64,000 bases of DNA from Burkholderiaceae bacterium. Its GTDB lineage: Bacteria; Pseudomonadota; Gammaproteobacteria; Burkholderiales; Burkholderiaceae_D. The position numbers and the translations under genes were made by a program. How positions within the stretch are numbered: position 1 is the stretch's first letter; each line of letters starts with the position of its first letter. The stretch covers positions 44,499-108,498 of the forward strand of contig JARLJG010000016.1 in the NCBI GenBank assembly GCA_031291325.1, read 5' to 3'. Below, piece by piece: positions 46,178 to 54,420 of the stretch. The notes under the pieces were generated by a model, which ran no database searches, was not told the origin of the DNA, and saw only the letters and a list, made by a program, of their open reading frames with translations.

Positions 46178-46197
46178 ATATGCGCTGTGCGTATATT
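46178..46197. promoter_or_regulatory. operator-like palindrome over the ATCase promoter
   Basis: The plus strand reads atatgcgctgtgcgtatatt. The arms AATATACGC and GCGCATATT (minus-strand sense) are inverted at 8 of 9 positions. It overlaps the predicted -10 box TAATAT (46198-46193), which has a TTGGTC -35 box 18 bases upstream, so a bound protein would block transcription. Confidence 0.6.
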
Positions 46198-46289
46198 AAT
46201 CCAAAATGCGCTTGACGACCAACACTATTTTATTAGCCTTTGAAATGATTCAATTCCATGCCTCGCATACCCTTCACGGGTATATTTGC

Positions 46290-46928
46290 CTAATTCTGCC
46301 TGGCAAAAACCAGTTTGATGCCCAAGCCGACGAACAGGCATCCGGTCATGCGGTTGAGGATATTGGCCAGCCTGGCATTGCCCTTCAAGCGGGCGCCGGC
46401 GGTCGCTGCCGACCATGCAAGAAAATTACACCACAACATGCCGTTGAAATCGAAAATCGCGCCAAGCGCGACGAACGCCAGCGGCTTGTCGGGCGCCGCC
46501 GGATCGATGAATTGCGGCACGAATGCCAGAAAGAACAAGGCGACTTTCGGATTCAACAGATTCGTCAAGAAGCCCTGCGTATATATCTGCCGCAGCGTTG
46601 CTGGCGCAATGCGTTGCACCGGGCCATTCGCCGGCGAACCGGAACGACTGCGCAGCAACGAGACGCCGACATACAGCAGATAGCCTGCGCCGAGCAGTTT
46701 GACCACGGTAAAGGCCGCCGCCGAAGTTGCAAGGATGGCCGACAAACCGAACGCCGCCGCCAGCACATGCACCAGCGTGCCGCTGCCGACGCCGAATGCG
46801 GCGGTGGCGCCGGCGCGCCAGCCCTGCGAGGCACTGCGACCGACGATGTAGAGCGAGTCGGGGCCGGGCGTGATGTTGAGCAGCAAGCCGGACAGGACGA
46901 ATAGCGCCAGATCGTGGATACCAAGCAT
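46290..46928 (-). CDS. LysE/RhtB family amino-acid exporter
   Basis: 212 residues from ATG 46928. Six hydrophobic helices begin LGIHDLALFVLSGLLLNITPGPDSLYIVGRSASQGWRAG, which is the conserved NxTPGPD...GxRAG start of the family. GFLTNLLNPKVALFFLAFVPQF is the second signature, with its NPK motif. Members export threonine, homoserine, lysine or related compounds. A longer frame to 47015 overlaps the next gene and is not used. Confidence 0.93.
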   Translation of the reverse strand: MLGIHDLALFVLSGLLLNITPGPDSLYIVGRSASQGWRAGATAAFGVGSGTLVHVLAAAFGLSAILATSAAAFTVVKLLGAGYLLYVGVSLLRSRSGSPANGPVQRIAPATLRQIYTQGFLTNLLNPKVALFFLAFVPQFIDPAAPDKPLAFVALGAIFDFNGMLWCNFLAWSAATAGARLKGNARLANILNRMTGCLFVGLGIKLVFARQN

Positions 46929-46947
46929 CGCCACTGTCCCCGACGAA

Positions 46948-47493
46948 TTAAAAGATCTTGAATTTGAATTGGAACGACAAGGCGCCATACAGCCTGTTTT
47001 GATAGCTGGGCACAAACGACAGGTTGAGGCCGACGCGCCCGTAATCGTAGCTGGCGACGGGAATCGCCGCCAGGAACCAACTACCGTTTTTCATTTTCGG
47101 GTAGCCGTCGAACGCGCCGATCGCTGCGCCCAAACGCACATCGCCGATGGCAAACGGCTGGTAATAGCCGCCGACATACTTTGAACTGACGCGGTCGCTA
47201 TTGCGAAATTCACCGGCGGTCAGCGAAGCCACGGTCGAAAATCGGTATTCCACGCCCGGGCCGAAGTTGTCGCCGTTGAGATTCAGATCGCGCTGCCAAT
47301 GATAGGAGAGGAATCCGGGATTGACCCACAGTTCGCTGATCGGCTGCGAATCGATCATGTGAAACAAGTCGCCAGAGGCAGCCGGCGCGGCCGGCGCGCC
47401 GGTGTCGGACTCGGCATGCGCGGCAGTGCACGACAAGCCGGCCAAAATCATTCCCGCTTGCGCCAGGCGCATCCATTGCTGCAATTTTCGCAT
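46948..47493 (-). CDS. outer-membrane beta-barrel protein, possibly PagP-like
   Basis: 181 residues from ATG 47493; Met11 of the longer frame (47508) is an alternative. A signal peptide ends in TAAHA. The mature protein alternates short amphipathic strands, ending RVGLNLSFVPSYQNRLYGALSFQFKFKIF with a C-terminal Phe typical of outer-membrane barrels. ASYDYGRVGLNLSFVP...RLYGALSFQFKF resembles the C-terminal strands of PagP, the lipid A palmitoyltransferase, but catalytic residues were not verified. It ends 19 bases before the exporter gene. Confidence 0.65.
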   Translation of the reverse strand: MRKLQQWMRLAQAGMILAGLSCTAAHAESDTGAPAAPAASGDLFHMIDSQPISELWVNPGFLSYHWQRDLNLNGDNFGPGVEYRFSTVASLTAGEFRNSDRVSSKYVGGYYQPFAIGDVRLGAAIGAFDGYPKMKNGSWFLAAIPVASYDYGRVGLNLSFVPSYQNRLYGALSFQFKFKIF

Positions 47494-47544
47494 TTGGTAT
47501 ATTTCCATATTAAATTGTCGCAAAATATTGCAAATCATTGCAAA

Positions 47545-47916
47545 TTATTGCGAAACGGTGATCTTGTCGATGAAATACTCGGTGTCGCCGAAGCAGGAGC
47601 CCGGTATGCCTTTATGCTGGCTGTAACTCAGCACGACCCGCTTGCCGGCATTGGCTGAAAGCTGCGCGGCAACCGCATCGTCGCGCACGGTAAATTCGAA
47701 TTTTTCCGGCACCACGCCCGGCAAGGTTGTCAACAACAACTCGCCTTCCCAGGTCTTGCAGATCCAGCCTTTTCTGGAAAATTTCTGCACATAGCCGGCG
47801 CGCTCGCCGTCCGAATACGACCATGTCAAAACCAGCCAGACATACGCCGCAAACAAGAGTGCGAGAAGCAGCAAGATGGCGCAAGCGACAACGGTAAACC
47901 GTTTCATGTTCGTCAC
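47545..47916 (-). CDS. small membrane-anchored protein, unknown function
   Basis: 123 residues from GTG 47916, which has GGGAG six bases upstream; the ATG at 47907 is the other option. One membrane helix (about residues 7-28) is followed by a periplasmic domain with WSYSDGERAGYVQKFSRKGWICKTWEGELLL and SYSQHKGIPGSCFGDTEYFIDKI. The two Cys may form a disulfide. I know this as a widespread short conserved protein of proteobacteria, sometimes mislabelled 6-phosphogluconate dehydrogenase; no function is established. Confidence 0.78.
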   Translation of the reverse strand: MTNMKRFTVVACAILLLLALLFAAYVWLVLTWSYSDGERAGYVQKFSRKGWICKTWEGELLLTTLPGVVPEKFEFTVRDDAVAAQLSANAGKRVVLSYSQHKGIPGSCFGDTEYFIDKITVSQ

Positions 47917-47984
47917 GCGATTCTCCCTTAATCTAGGTTGAATAGGCTGAGCAGGCTGAGTAAAGCGCAGCGCAAACGATGCCC

Positions 47985-48314
47985 CTATTGCATCAACTGG
48001 CGTATCGCTTTCACCGTCGCCTCGTTTTTTTGATCGAATTGAAAGCCGACCCGAAACCCGGAAGTGCCGACGCAAGTGCAATACGTCGATTTGGCCGTCA
48101 CATTGATGTTAACGATTTTTCCGCCAACCGGAGCGTCGAACGCGATCGCACATTGCTGCGGAACGGTAAACGGTTCGTCCAGCATTATGCTGATACCGCC
48201 CATCGAAATATCGATGGTGCGTCCTTTGATCTGCCTGGCGTCATTCAATGCGATTCTGGCGGCGCAACGCAATACTTTACGGGCCTCGGTGCGCAAATCC
48301 TTCGGTGCTGTCAT
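47985..48314 (-). CDS. PilZ domain protein
   Basis: 109 residues. RTEARKVLRCAARIAL corresponds to the RxxxR part, and TIDISMGGISIML to the D/NxSxxG part, of the c-di-GMP-binding PilZ fold. It is a stand-alone domain with no attached output. With the second PilZ gene at 54055 it offers possible effectors for the c-di-GMP enzymes encoded at 27-38 kb. Confidence 0.85.
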   Translation of the reverse strand: MTAPKDLRTEARKVLRCAARIALNDARQIKGRTIDISMGGISIMLDEPFTVPQQCAIAFDAPVGGKIVNINVTAKSTYCTCVGTSGFRVGFQFDQKNEATVKAIRQLMQ

Positions 48315-48412
48315 CTCTCAACATTCTCTTTAGACATGACGAGACGACCACCGTCGACGACAAAAATCGCGATGGTCGACTCGGGCAATTTCTTATCCCT
48401 GCAATCCGGCTG

Positions 48413-48682
48413 TCATATTCCCAGACTCGCCAGCATGTCGGTCAATTCGCGCAACAACGGCTCCAGACGAGGGTGCTTGGCGGCAAATCTGGCCGAAATC
48501 GATTGCGCCTGGCTCGCCAATCCATCGGCGTCGGACTTTTCGGCGGTTTGCTTGACCAGCAGCGCACGAATATCGGAATCGAGCACCTGCAATAGCCGCG
48601 CCAACTCGGCATCGGGCGACTCCGCGTCTTCCAACGTCAGGTGCAATTCCTTTAACTTCTCTTTCAGTGCGTCCATGCTCAT
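48413..48682 (-). CDS. DUF4404 family protein
   Basis: 89 residues, helical and acidic: MDALKEKLKELHLTLEDAESPDAELARLLQVLDSDI...HPRLEPLLRELTDMLASLGI. It resembles the short DUF4404 proteins common in proteobacteria; function unknown. GAGG lies six bases before the ATG. Confidence 0.75.
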   Translation of the reverse strand: MSMDALKEKLKELHLTLEDAESPDAELARLLQVLDSDIRALLVKQTAEKSDADGLASQAQSISARFAAKHPRLEPLLRELTDMLASLGI

Positions 48683-48900
48683 ATTTTACCTCGGATCGGT
48701 GGCGGCTCTACGCGATGCGTAACTTTCCGCTAATGATAACAGGCAGCAGAGGGCCACGCACCTAATCCATCGCGTCAAACGTACGGAAAACCGCAAACCG
48801 GGAAAACTGCCGCCCCATCCGAAGAAAAAGCTTGCAGAACACATAAGTGATTATAATTCATGGCACCTGTTTGGCCCGATCGACGAAAAAGGATTCACCG

Positions 48901-50523
48901 ATGTTGCGCGCTTTGCTCCCCGTGCTCGAGTTCGAAGAGATGTATCCCCTCTCCCGCGAGCGGGAGAGGGTTAGGGTGAGGGCGTCTGCCAAGTCAAGCG
49001 GCTTCGCGAGCGCCCTCGGCCCACGCGGCCCGGCTCTCCCCTCTCACGCCTGCGGGAGAGGGAAGTACAGCGGAGTCATTTCCGTAACTACCCATATTCG
49101 GCGTTTGTTGCTCGCCTTGCCAGCTCTAGCCGTGCTGTGCGCAAGCATACCGGCAAGCGCCGCGCCACAAGCGGGCCACAGTTGCCACATGTCCGGTTAC
49201 GACCAGGCATTGCGGTGCGTCACCGTCAGCGCGCCGCTGGATTACCGCAACCCGTCCGGGCCAAAACTGGCGCTGCAAGTCACGCTGGCGCCGGCCTTGC
49301 GCGAAGCGGCGCGTCCCGATCCGCTGTTCGTGCTTGCCGGAGGGCCAGGACAAGCCGGCAGCGACATCTTGCCGCTGCTGGAGACAGCATTTCGGAAAAT
49401 CCGCGCCACCCGCGATATCGTCTTCATCGATCAGCGCGGCACCGGCTTGTCCGGCAAGCTCGATTGCGACAGCAAAGAGCCGCTCGACGAAAGCTCCAGC
49501 GCGGAGCAGGAACGCTTGATCGCGCTCTGCATGCACAGGCTGAACCAGCCTTTCGCTTTCTACAATACGGAAAATTCGGCGCGCGACCTGGAACAGATCC
49601 GCGTCGCGCTGGGCTACGGAAAAATCGATCTGTGGGGCGCGTCTTACGGCACCCGCCTGGCACAGGCCTATGCGCGACTATACCCGGACAACGTGCGGTC
49701 AATGATCCTCGACGCGGTGGCCGCGCCCGACCAGATTATTTTCGCCTGGGGCCGCGACGCGCAGGCCGCGTTGGACGCCACCTTCCAGCATTGCGCCGAA
49801 GACCGCGATTGCCACGCGGCGTTTCCGACTCTGGCGCAGCAGTTTGCCACCTTGCAAAAGCGCGTCGACGACGGCGCGGTCACGCTCGATTTCAAGCATC
49901 CGCGCACAGCCGCGCAGGTCAACCTGCGCTTGACTGCCGAGCGCTTTGCGCAAACCGTGCGCGGCGCATTGTATTCGCCCGACAGCGCCAGCCGGCTGCC
50001 GTTTTTGATCGATAGCGCGGCGCGCGGCAACTGGGCGCCGTTCCTGGCGCAAATGGTTGGCGCCAGCGATTTTTCCCTGGACGGCCCGGCGGTCGGCCTG
50101 CTGTTGTCGGTGACTTGCGCGGAAGATATCCCGCGCCTGACGCCGGCGATTGTCGCCGACGAAGAAAGCCATTCGTTCCTGCACGGGATGGAAGTGAAAA
50201 CGGTGCCGACCTGGTGCCGCTCGGTGAACGTGCCGCCGATCGCCTACCGTGCGCCGGCGCAAATCGCTGCGCCCGTGTTGCTGCTGTCGGGCGCGCTCGA
50301 CCCGGTCACGCCGCCGTATCGCGCGGACGACGCAGCGAGATACATGACCCATGCGCAGCGCTTCGTGGTAGCCAACGCTGCGCATGGCGTGTCGCAACTG
50401 GGCTGCGCGCCGCGCCTGTTGCGCGAATTCGTCGACCTGCCGGAACGGACGCTGGTAGCGGACTGCTTGAAAGAGATCCCGCGCAGCAGCTTTCAACTCG
50501 ACGCAGCCGGTCCGCATCCCTGA
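48901..50523 (+). CDS. secreted TAP-like alpha/beta hydrolase with a repeat-encoded N-terminal insertion
   Basis: 540 residues from ATG 48901 (AAGGA nine bases upstream). The hydrolase body from about residue 85 has VLAGGPGQAG (oxyanion strand), FIDQRGTGLSG, LWGASYGTRLAQAYARLYP with the nucleophile serine, VLLLSGALDPVTPP and VANAAHGVSQL with the acid and histidine, as in prolyl-iminopeptidase/TAP-like enzymes. Residues 16-54 are translated palindromic repeat (PLSRERERVRVR...). The probable signal peptide (IRRLLLALPALAVLCASIPASA) starts only at about residue 65. No ATG, GTG or well-placed TTG exists between repeat and signal peptide, so export may be impaired. Confidence 0.85.
   Translation: MLRALLPVLEFEEMYPLSRERERVRVRASAKSSGFASALGPRGPALPSHACGRGKYSGVISVTTHIRRLLLALPALAVLCASIPASAAPQAGHSCHMSGYDQALRCVTVSAPLDYRNPSGPKLALQVTLAPALREAARPDPLFVLAGGPGQAGSDILPLLETAFRKIRATRDIVFIDQRGTGLSGKLDCDSKEPLDESSSAEQERLIALCMHRLNQPFAFYNTENSARDLEQIRVALGYGKIDLWGASYGTRLAQAYARLYPDNVRSMILDAVAAPDQIIFAWGRDAQAALDATFQHCAEDRDCHAAFPTLAQQFATLQKRVDDGAVTLDFKHPRTAAQVNLRLTAERFAQTVRGALYSPDSASRLPFLIDSAARGNWAPFLAQMVGASDFSLDGPAVGLLLSVTCAEDIPRLTPAIVADEESHSFLHGMEVKTVPTWCRSVNVPPIAYRAPAQIAAPVLLLSGALDPVTPPYRADDAARYMTHAQRFVVANAAHGVSQLGCAPRLLREFVDLPERTLVADCLKEIPRSSFQLDAAGPHP
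48946..49063. repeat. GC-rich palindromic repeat inside the hydrolase reading frame
   Basis: Two inner palindromes, CCCTCTCCCGC/GCGGGAGAGGG at 48947-48970 and its inverted relative at 49038-49062, face each other across about 67 bases. They are joined by GGGTTAGGGTGAGGGCG and GCCCTCGGCCCACGCGGCCC. The element has the same organisation as those at 10.25 and 20.96 kb and is read through in frame. Confidence 0.8.
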
Positions 50524-50532
50524 AAGTAGAAA

Positions 50533-51267
50533 ATGATTTTAGTCGATTCGGTAGGCAAACATTTCGGCGCCGTCAAGGCCCTGGACGGCGTCAGCTTCCA
50601 CGCGCGCGACGGTCAGATTACGGCCTTGCTGGGACCGAACGGGGCTGGCAAGACCACGCTGTTGCGGCTGTTGGTCGGCTTGCTGCAACGCGACTGCGGC
50701 AGCATCGCCATCGATGGACTGGACCCGGCGCGCGAGCCGATCCGGGTGCGCAAGAGCATCGGCTTTTTGACCGATCAATTCGGATTGTACGAGCGCTTGA
50801 CCACGCGCGAACACCTGGTCTATTTCGGCGAACTCAATGACATGGAACCGCAGGAAATCGGCCAGCGCATCCGCGACGTGGTGGCGCTGCTGGCGATGGA
50901 CGATATCATCGATCGCCGCACCCGGGGCTTTTCGCAAGGCCAGCGCGTCAAAGTGGCGCTGGCCCGCACGCTGCTGCACCGGCCGCGCCACCTGTTGCTC
51001 GACGAGCCCACGCGCGGCCTGGACGTGATGAGCACGCGCGCGTTGCGCAAGACCCTGACCATCTTGCGCGCAGAGGGTTGCTGCATCGTCATGGCGACCC
51101 ATGTGATGCAGGAAGTCTCGCATCTGTGCGACGATGTGATCGTGATCGCCAAGGGCAAGACCGTGGCGCAAGGATCGCCCGCCGAACTGTGCGAGCGCAC
51201 CGGCATCGCCAGCCTGGAAGATGCGTTCGTCAGCCTGGTCGGCACCGATGAAGGGATTTCCGCATGA
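50533..51267 (+). CDS. ABC transporter ATP-binding protein, NatA-like
   Basis: 244 residues. Walker A is GPNGAGKTTLL, the signature is FSQGQRVKVALAR, Walker B is HLLLDEPTRGLD and the switch histidine lies in MATHVMQEV. The order and the partner permease match the NatAB type of Na+ or drug efflux exporters. It starts nine bases after the hydrolase stop and overlaps the permease start by four bases. Confidence 0.94.
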   Translation: MILVDSVGKHFGAVKALDGVSFHARDGQITALLGPNGAGKTTLLRLLVGLLQRDCGSIAIDGLDPAREPIRVRKSIGFLTDQFGLYERLTTREHLVYFGELNDMEPQEIGQRIRDVVALLAMDDIIDRRTRGFSQGQRVKVALARTLLHRPRHLLLDEPTRGLDVMSTRALRKTLTILRAEGCCIVMATHVMQEVSHLCDDVIVIAKGKTVAQGSPAELCERTGIASLEDAFVSLVGTDEGISA

Positions 51268-52448
51268 GCGCAAAATTCGCGGTCGTCATGCGCAAGGAAT
51301 TGCGCGAAGCGCTGCGCGACCGCCGCGCGCTCGGCGTGCTGTTGCTGATGGTGGTGATGTACCCGCTGCTGCTATGGGTGGTGTTGCACAAGATGATCGA
51401 CCTCTCGACCAAGGCGGAACATGAAGACATCAAGCTTGTGGTCGTCGGCGCGCCGCAAACGCCGACGCTGTTGAACCTGCTGAAGCAGAAAAACGTGCAA
51501 GTCAGCACGCGCGACAGCATGAGCGACGCCGAAATCACGGGGCTGCTGCGCCAGCACGACTACGTCGGCGTGGTCAAGGTCGACGCCAGGTTCACCGAAA
51601 ATTACACTGCAATGCGTCCGGCGCGGATCGAACTGTGGTTCGACTCTGCATCCGAACTGCAATCCAAATTGCGCCGCGTCGAGGGCGTGCTGCACGGCTA
51701 CAACAACACGATCGCCGGCGCCCGCCTGCTGGCGCATGGCGTCTCGCCGGCGGTGCTGGCGCCGATCCAGTTGCAATACTACGACACGGCCACCAACGCC
51801 TCGCGCTCGGTGCGCTTCATCGGCGCCTTGCTCGGCATGTTCTTCGTCACCACCTTCATCTTCTGCATGAACACCGCGATGGACACCACGGCCGGCGAGC
51901 GCGAGCGGCGCTCGCTGGAAGTGCTGCTGGCGCAGCCGGTGCGGCCATTCGCGCTGATCGCCGGCAAATGGCTGGCGACGGCGGCATTGGCGGTGCTCGG
52001 CCTGACGCTGGAATTGCTGGTCGCGCACTTCATATTAAAATGGATGCCGCTGGAAGAAATCGGCATGTCGTGGCGCGTCAGCCTGCCGATGCTGTTCGGC
52101 ATGATCGTCTGCGCGATACCGTTGTGCCTGTTTGCCGCCGCATTTGAAATCGCGCTGGCGATGAATGCCAAGACCTTCAAGGAGGCGCAGACCATGATGA
52201 GTTTCGCATTGCTGCTGCCAATGATGCCGGCTATCATCGTGCCGATGCTGGACTTGAACACGGCGTGGTGGATGTACGCGCTGCCGGTGCTGTCGAACCA
52301 GACCTTGTTGATGGAAGTGGCGAAGGGCCAGGCGGTCGGCCCGCTGCCCTATCTGTTGACGATCGGCAGTTCGCTGCTGGGCACGACGGTTGCCGTGAGC
52401 TTTGCCGCCTGGCGCTTGCGCAGCGAAAAATATGTGTTGGGCGTTTGA
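51264..52448 (+). CDS. ABC transporter permease, NatB-like
   Basis: 394 residues. One N-terminal helix (about 22-42) is followed by a large extracytoplasmic domain (about 50-180) and five to six helices from FIGALLGMFFVTTFIFCMNT onward. The conserved ERERRSLEVLLAQPVRPFALIAGKWLA coupling segment is typical of ABC-2 exporters. NatB proteins export Na+ in Bacillus, but the substrate here is not established. Confidence 0.92.
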   Translation: MSAKFAVVMRKELREALRDRRALGVLLLMVVMYPLLLWVVLHKMIDLSTKAEHEDIKLVVVGAPQTPTLLNLLKQKNVQVSTRDSMSDAEITGLLRQHDYVGVVKVDARFTENYTAMRPARIELWFDSASELQSKLRRVEGVLHGYNNTIAGARLLAHGVSPAVLAPIQLQYYDTATNASRSVRFIGALLGMFFVTTFIFCMNTAMDTTAGERERRSLEVLLAQPVRPFALIAGKWLATAALAVLGLTLELLVAHFILKWMPLEEIGMSWRVSLPMLFGMIVCAIPLCLFAAAFEIALAMNAKTFKEAQTMMSFALLLPMMPAIIVPMLDLNTAWWMYALPVLSNQTLLMEVAKGQAVGPLPYLLTIGSSLLGTTVAVSFAAWRLRSEKYVLGV

Positions 52449-52493
52449 TCGGGCGTGCGTTCGAGCATGCATCTATCCGGGGAGGGAATCAAG

Positions 52494-53066
52494 ATGAAAT
52501 TGCAATCCATCGCGACCGTCGGCATCGTTATCGGCGCCTGCGTGTTGGCCGGCTGCGCCAGTCGGCATAACCGGCAACAGCCGCATCAAGCGCTGCTGGA
52601 AGTGCCGCAAACCACCGCTTCGCTGCGCGTGCCGCCCGGCCAGACCTTGACGCTGGAAGTCAGGGCCATTGGCGTGCAAATATACGAATGCGGGGTCGAC
52701 AAGGGCGATGAAACCAAATTCGCCTGGAACTTCAAGGCGCCCGAAGCGGAGTTGTTCGACACGCACGGAAAACAAGCGGGACAGAAAGTCGGCAAGCACC
52801 ATGCCGGACCGACCTGGGAAGGCAACGACGGCAGCATGGTCGTCGGCCAAGTCAGGGCCAGCGAAAACAGCTCCGACCCGAGCGCTGTCGCCTGGCTGCT
52901 GCTGAGCGCGAAATCGAATTCCGGCAGCGGCATTTTCGCCAGAACCGCCAGTATCCAGCGGCTCAATACCGCCGGTGGCAAAGCGCCAGCCGATGGCTGC
53001 GACCAGGCGCACCTGGGCGCGGTTGCGCGCGTCCCGTATGCGGCGCTGTATTTCTTTTACAACTGA
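52494..53066 (+). CDS. DUF3455 family lipoprotein
   Basis: 190 residues from ATG 52494, with GGGAGGGA upstream. The signal sequence ends in the lipobox VLAGC, Cys20. The mature part has LRVPPGQTLTLEVRAIGVQIYECGVDKGD, FKAPEAELFDTHGKQAGQKVGKHHAGPTWEGNDGS and GIFARTASIQRLNTAGGKAP, the pattern of DUF3455 proteins. Function is unknown. Confidence 0.85.
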   Translation: MKLQSIATVGIVIGACVLAGCASRHNRQQPHQALLEVPQTTASLRVPPGQTLTLEVRAIGVQIYECGVDKGDETKFAWNFKAPEAELFDTHGKQAGQKVGKHHAGPTWEGNDGSMVVGQVRASENSSDPSAVAWLLLSAKSNSGSGIFARTASIQRLNTAGGKAPADGCDQAHLGAVARVPYAALYFFYN

Positions 53067-53096
53067 GATCGGAACAATCGCGGCAGGCACCAAATT

Positions 53097-53122
53097 TCCC
53101 TCTCCCGCCTACGGGAGAGGGA
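53097..53122. repeat. single GC-rich palindrome after the DUF3455 gene
   Basis: TCCCTCTCCCG and CGGGAGAGGGA flank CCTA, giving an 11-bp stem. It is the same core palindrome as in the larger elements but stands alone, 30 bases after a stop codon, where it may act as a transcript end. Confidence 0.7.
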
Positions 53123-53173
53123 GCATTCTGGTTTTGCTAATAGCCATTACTCTGAACTGACGTGCGCAGGCGC

Positions 53174-53455
53174 TTACATCGTATTCCAGCGAATACAATA
53201 TCCTTGCGGCGATATCTGGTCGTCGCCGGGAATGAGTTTGCAGCCACCGCGATCGGTCGCTGTTTTTCCCGGCAGGAATTCGAGGCAGGTGAGGCAGGAT
53301 TGTCCGCTCTTGGGCGTGTCCTGATATTTCAGTTCGGCGCGCAGCGCTGCATTGCTTGCAGCATGCGCTTGCCGGGTCATGGCGGCAAGCGGCAGGAAAG
53401 CCAGCGTCAAGCCGGCAGTTTTACATAATTTGCGGCGGATCGGGTTGGCGCTCAT
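53174..53455 (-). CDS. high-potential iron-sulfur protein
   Basis: 93 residues. A twin-arginine-type signal (NPIRRKLCKTAGLTLAFLPLAAM...AHA) precedes a short mature protein with four cysteines in CLTCLEFL...GGCKLI...GYCIRW, the HiPIP spacing for one 4Fe-4S cluster. HiPIPs carry electrons in the periplasm and are exported folded by Tat, which fits the RR motif. The cytochromes at 43.3-44.7 kb are possible partners but are not adjacent. Confidence 0.9.
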   Translation of the reverse strand: MSANPIRRKLCKTAGLTLAFLPLAAMTRQAHAASNAALRAELKYQDTPKSGQSCLTCLEFLPGKTATDRGGCKLIPGDDQISPQGYCIRWNTM

Positions 53456-53568
53456 TGCACCCCTCTAGATAGTAGGCAGTGCGGGAATTATACGTGACTC
53501 GTCGCCATCCTATTTTCCGGCGCTTTCTTGGCGCGACTTGGCGTTGCTGAAAAACAAAGCGCGAACGC

Positions 53569-53811
53569 TCACTTGTGCGGGAGATTGTATTTTTCCCGAA
53601 CGTGTTCGACTGCTTCCCGCACTTCGGTCTCGTAATCGTTGCCGCCTCGAAAAACCCCCATGTCCCAGTTACAGCCATCGCGGTCCGGTTCATGCCACTG
53701 TGGAAGCGGCGTCTCAACCTTGGCTTCATCGTCTGCCACTTCGGGAATTGCATTCACGAGCTTTTGCACGCGTTTGCGAATTTCCTCGGCGCTCAGAATG
53801 GTTCTCTCCAT
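53569..53811 (-). CDS. conserved hypothetical small protein
   Basis: 80 residues from ATG 53811, with GGAG six bases upstream. Starts ERTILSAEEIRKRVQKLVNAIPEV and ends GNDYETEVREAVEHVREKYNLP, with a central WHEPDRDGCNWDMGVF. Charged and soluble. I do not recognise a family, but the codon structure and the ribosome-binding site support a gene. Confidence 0.7.
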   Translation of the reverse strand: MERTILSAEEIRKRVQKLVNAIPEVADDEAKVETPLPQWHEPDRDGCNWDMGVFRGGNDYETEVREAVEHVREKYNLPHK

Positions 53812-53980
53812 GGCAATCTCCACAATGGCGGAAAAGTCATCCTAGCATGAATGTCACGCTGGCGTTTTTTCTTACGAATGTTACGACAGAATTTCCCGCA
53901 GTTGCAAGATAGCGAGGCGGCAATTACAACACTAGCGCCACGATGCATCGATCCCGCACAAGCATGCACGCACCGTGGGG

Positions 53981-53999
53981 AAATTTCAGTTTGAAATTT
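53981..53999. promoter_or_regulatory. 19-bp perfect palindrome upstream of the PilZ gene
   Basis: AAATTTCAGTTTGAAATTT: 8-bp perfect arms around GTT, in AT-rich DNA about 60 bases before the PilZ start codon. Size and symmetry fit an operator for a dimeric repressor. Confidence 0.45.
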
Positions 54000-54010
54000 T
54001 ACGAAATTGA

Positions 54011-54036
54011 TGCCACTATCATGCAGTGTAGTGGCA
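54011..54036. promoter_or_regulatory. inverted repeat upstream of the PilZ gene
   Basis: TGCCACTA and TAGTGGCA are perfect 8-bp arms around a 10-base loop, just before TAAAATGGAG and the start codon. It could be a second operator or an RNA stem near the ribosome-binding site. Confidence 0.4.
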
Positions 54037-54054
54037 TAAAATGGAGTCAACCGC

Positions 54055-54402
54055 ATGGCTGCCGAAGAAAAACGTTTGCATTTCCGCAAATTTTTACGTG
54101 CCGAAGCGTCGATTGCCGATGTGCTGGGCAACACTTGGACTGCAATCAATTTCCTCGATATCTCACGCAGTGGCGCCGCCTTTATCAGTCCGAGCGCGCT
54201 CGCTCCCGGGTCTTCGCGCACGGTGCGTTTTTGTTTGCCCGAGAACCCCAAACGGATCAGTGTTATATGCAAAATAGTTCACTGCGCGGAGCATCCGTAT
54301 CTGTCGGGCTATCGGGTGGGAGTGGAGTTTGCCAGGATACAGAGTGACGACGTGGATTTGATCGACGGCTATATCGCGCAAACGAACGCTGCGGCCACTT
54401 GA
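54055..54402 (+). CDS. PilZ domain protein
   Basis: 115 residues. LHFRKFLRAEASIAD contains the RxxxR element, and NFLDISRSGAAFI the DxSxxG element, of the PilZ c-di-GMP-binding fold; the end is GYRVGVEFARIQSDDVDLIDGYI. GGAG precedes the ATG by eight bases. Two palindromes lie in the 75 bases upstream. Confidence 0.87.
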   Translation: MAAEEKRLHFRKFLRAEASIADVLGNTWTAINFLDISRSGAAFISPSALAPGSSRTVRFCLPENPKRISVICKIVHCAEHPYLSGYRVGVEFARIQSDDVDLIDGYIAQTNAAAT

Positions 54403-54420
54403 AGCGGTTTGTTCGTCCCG

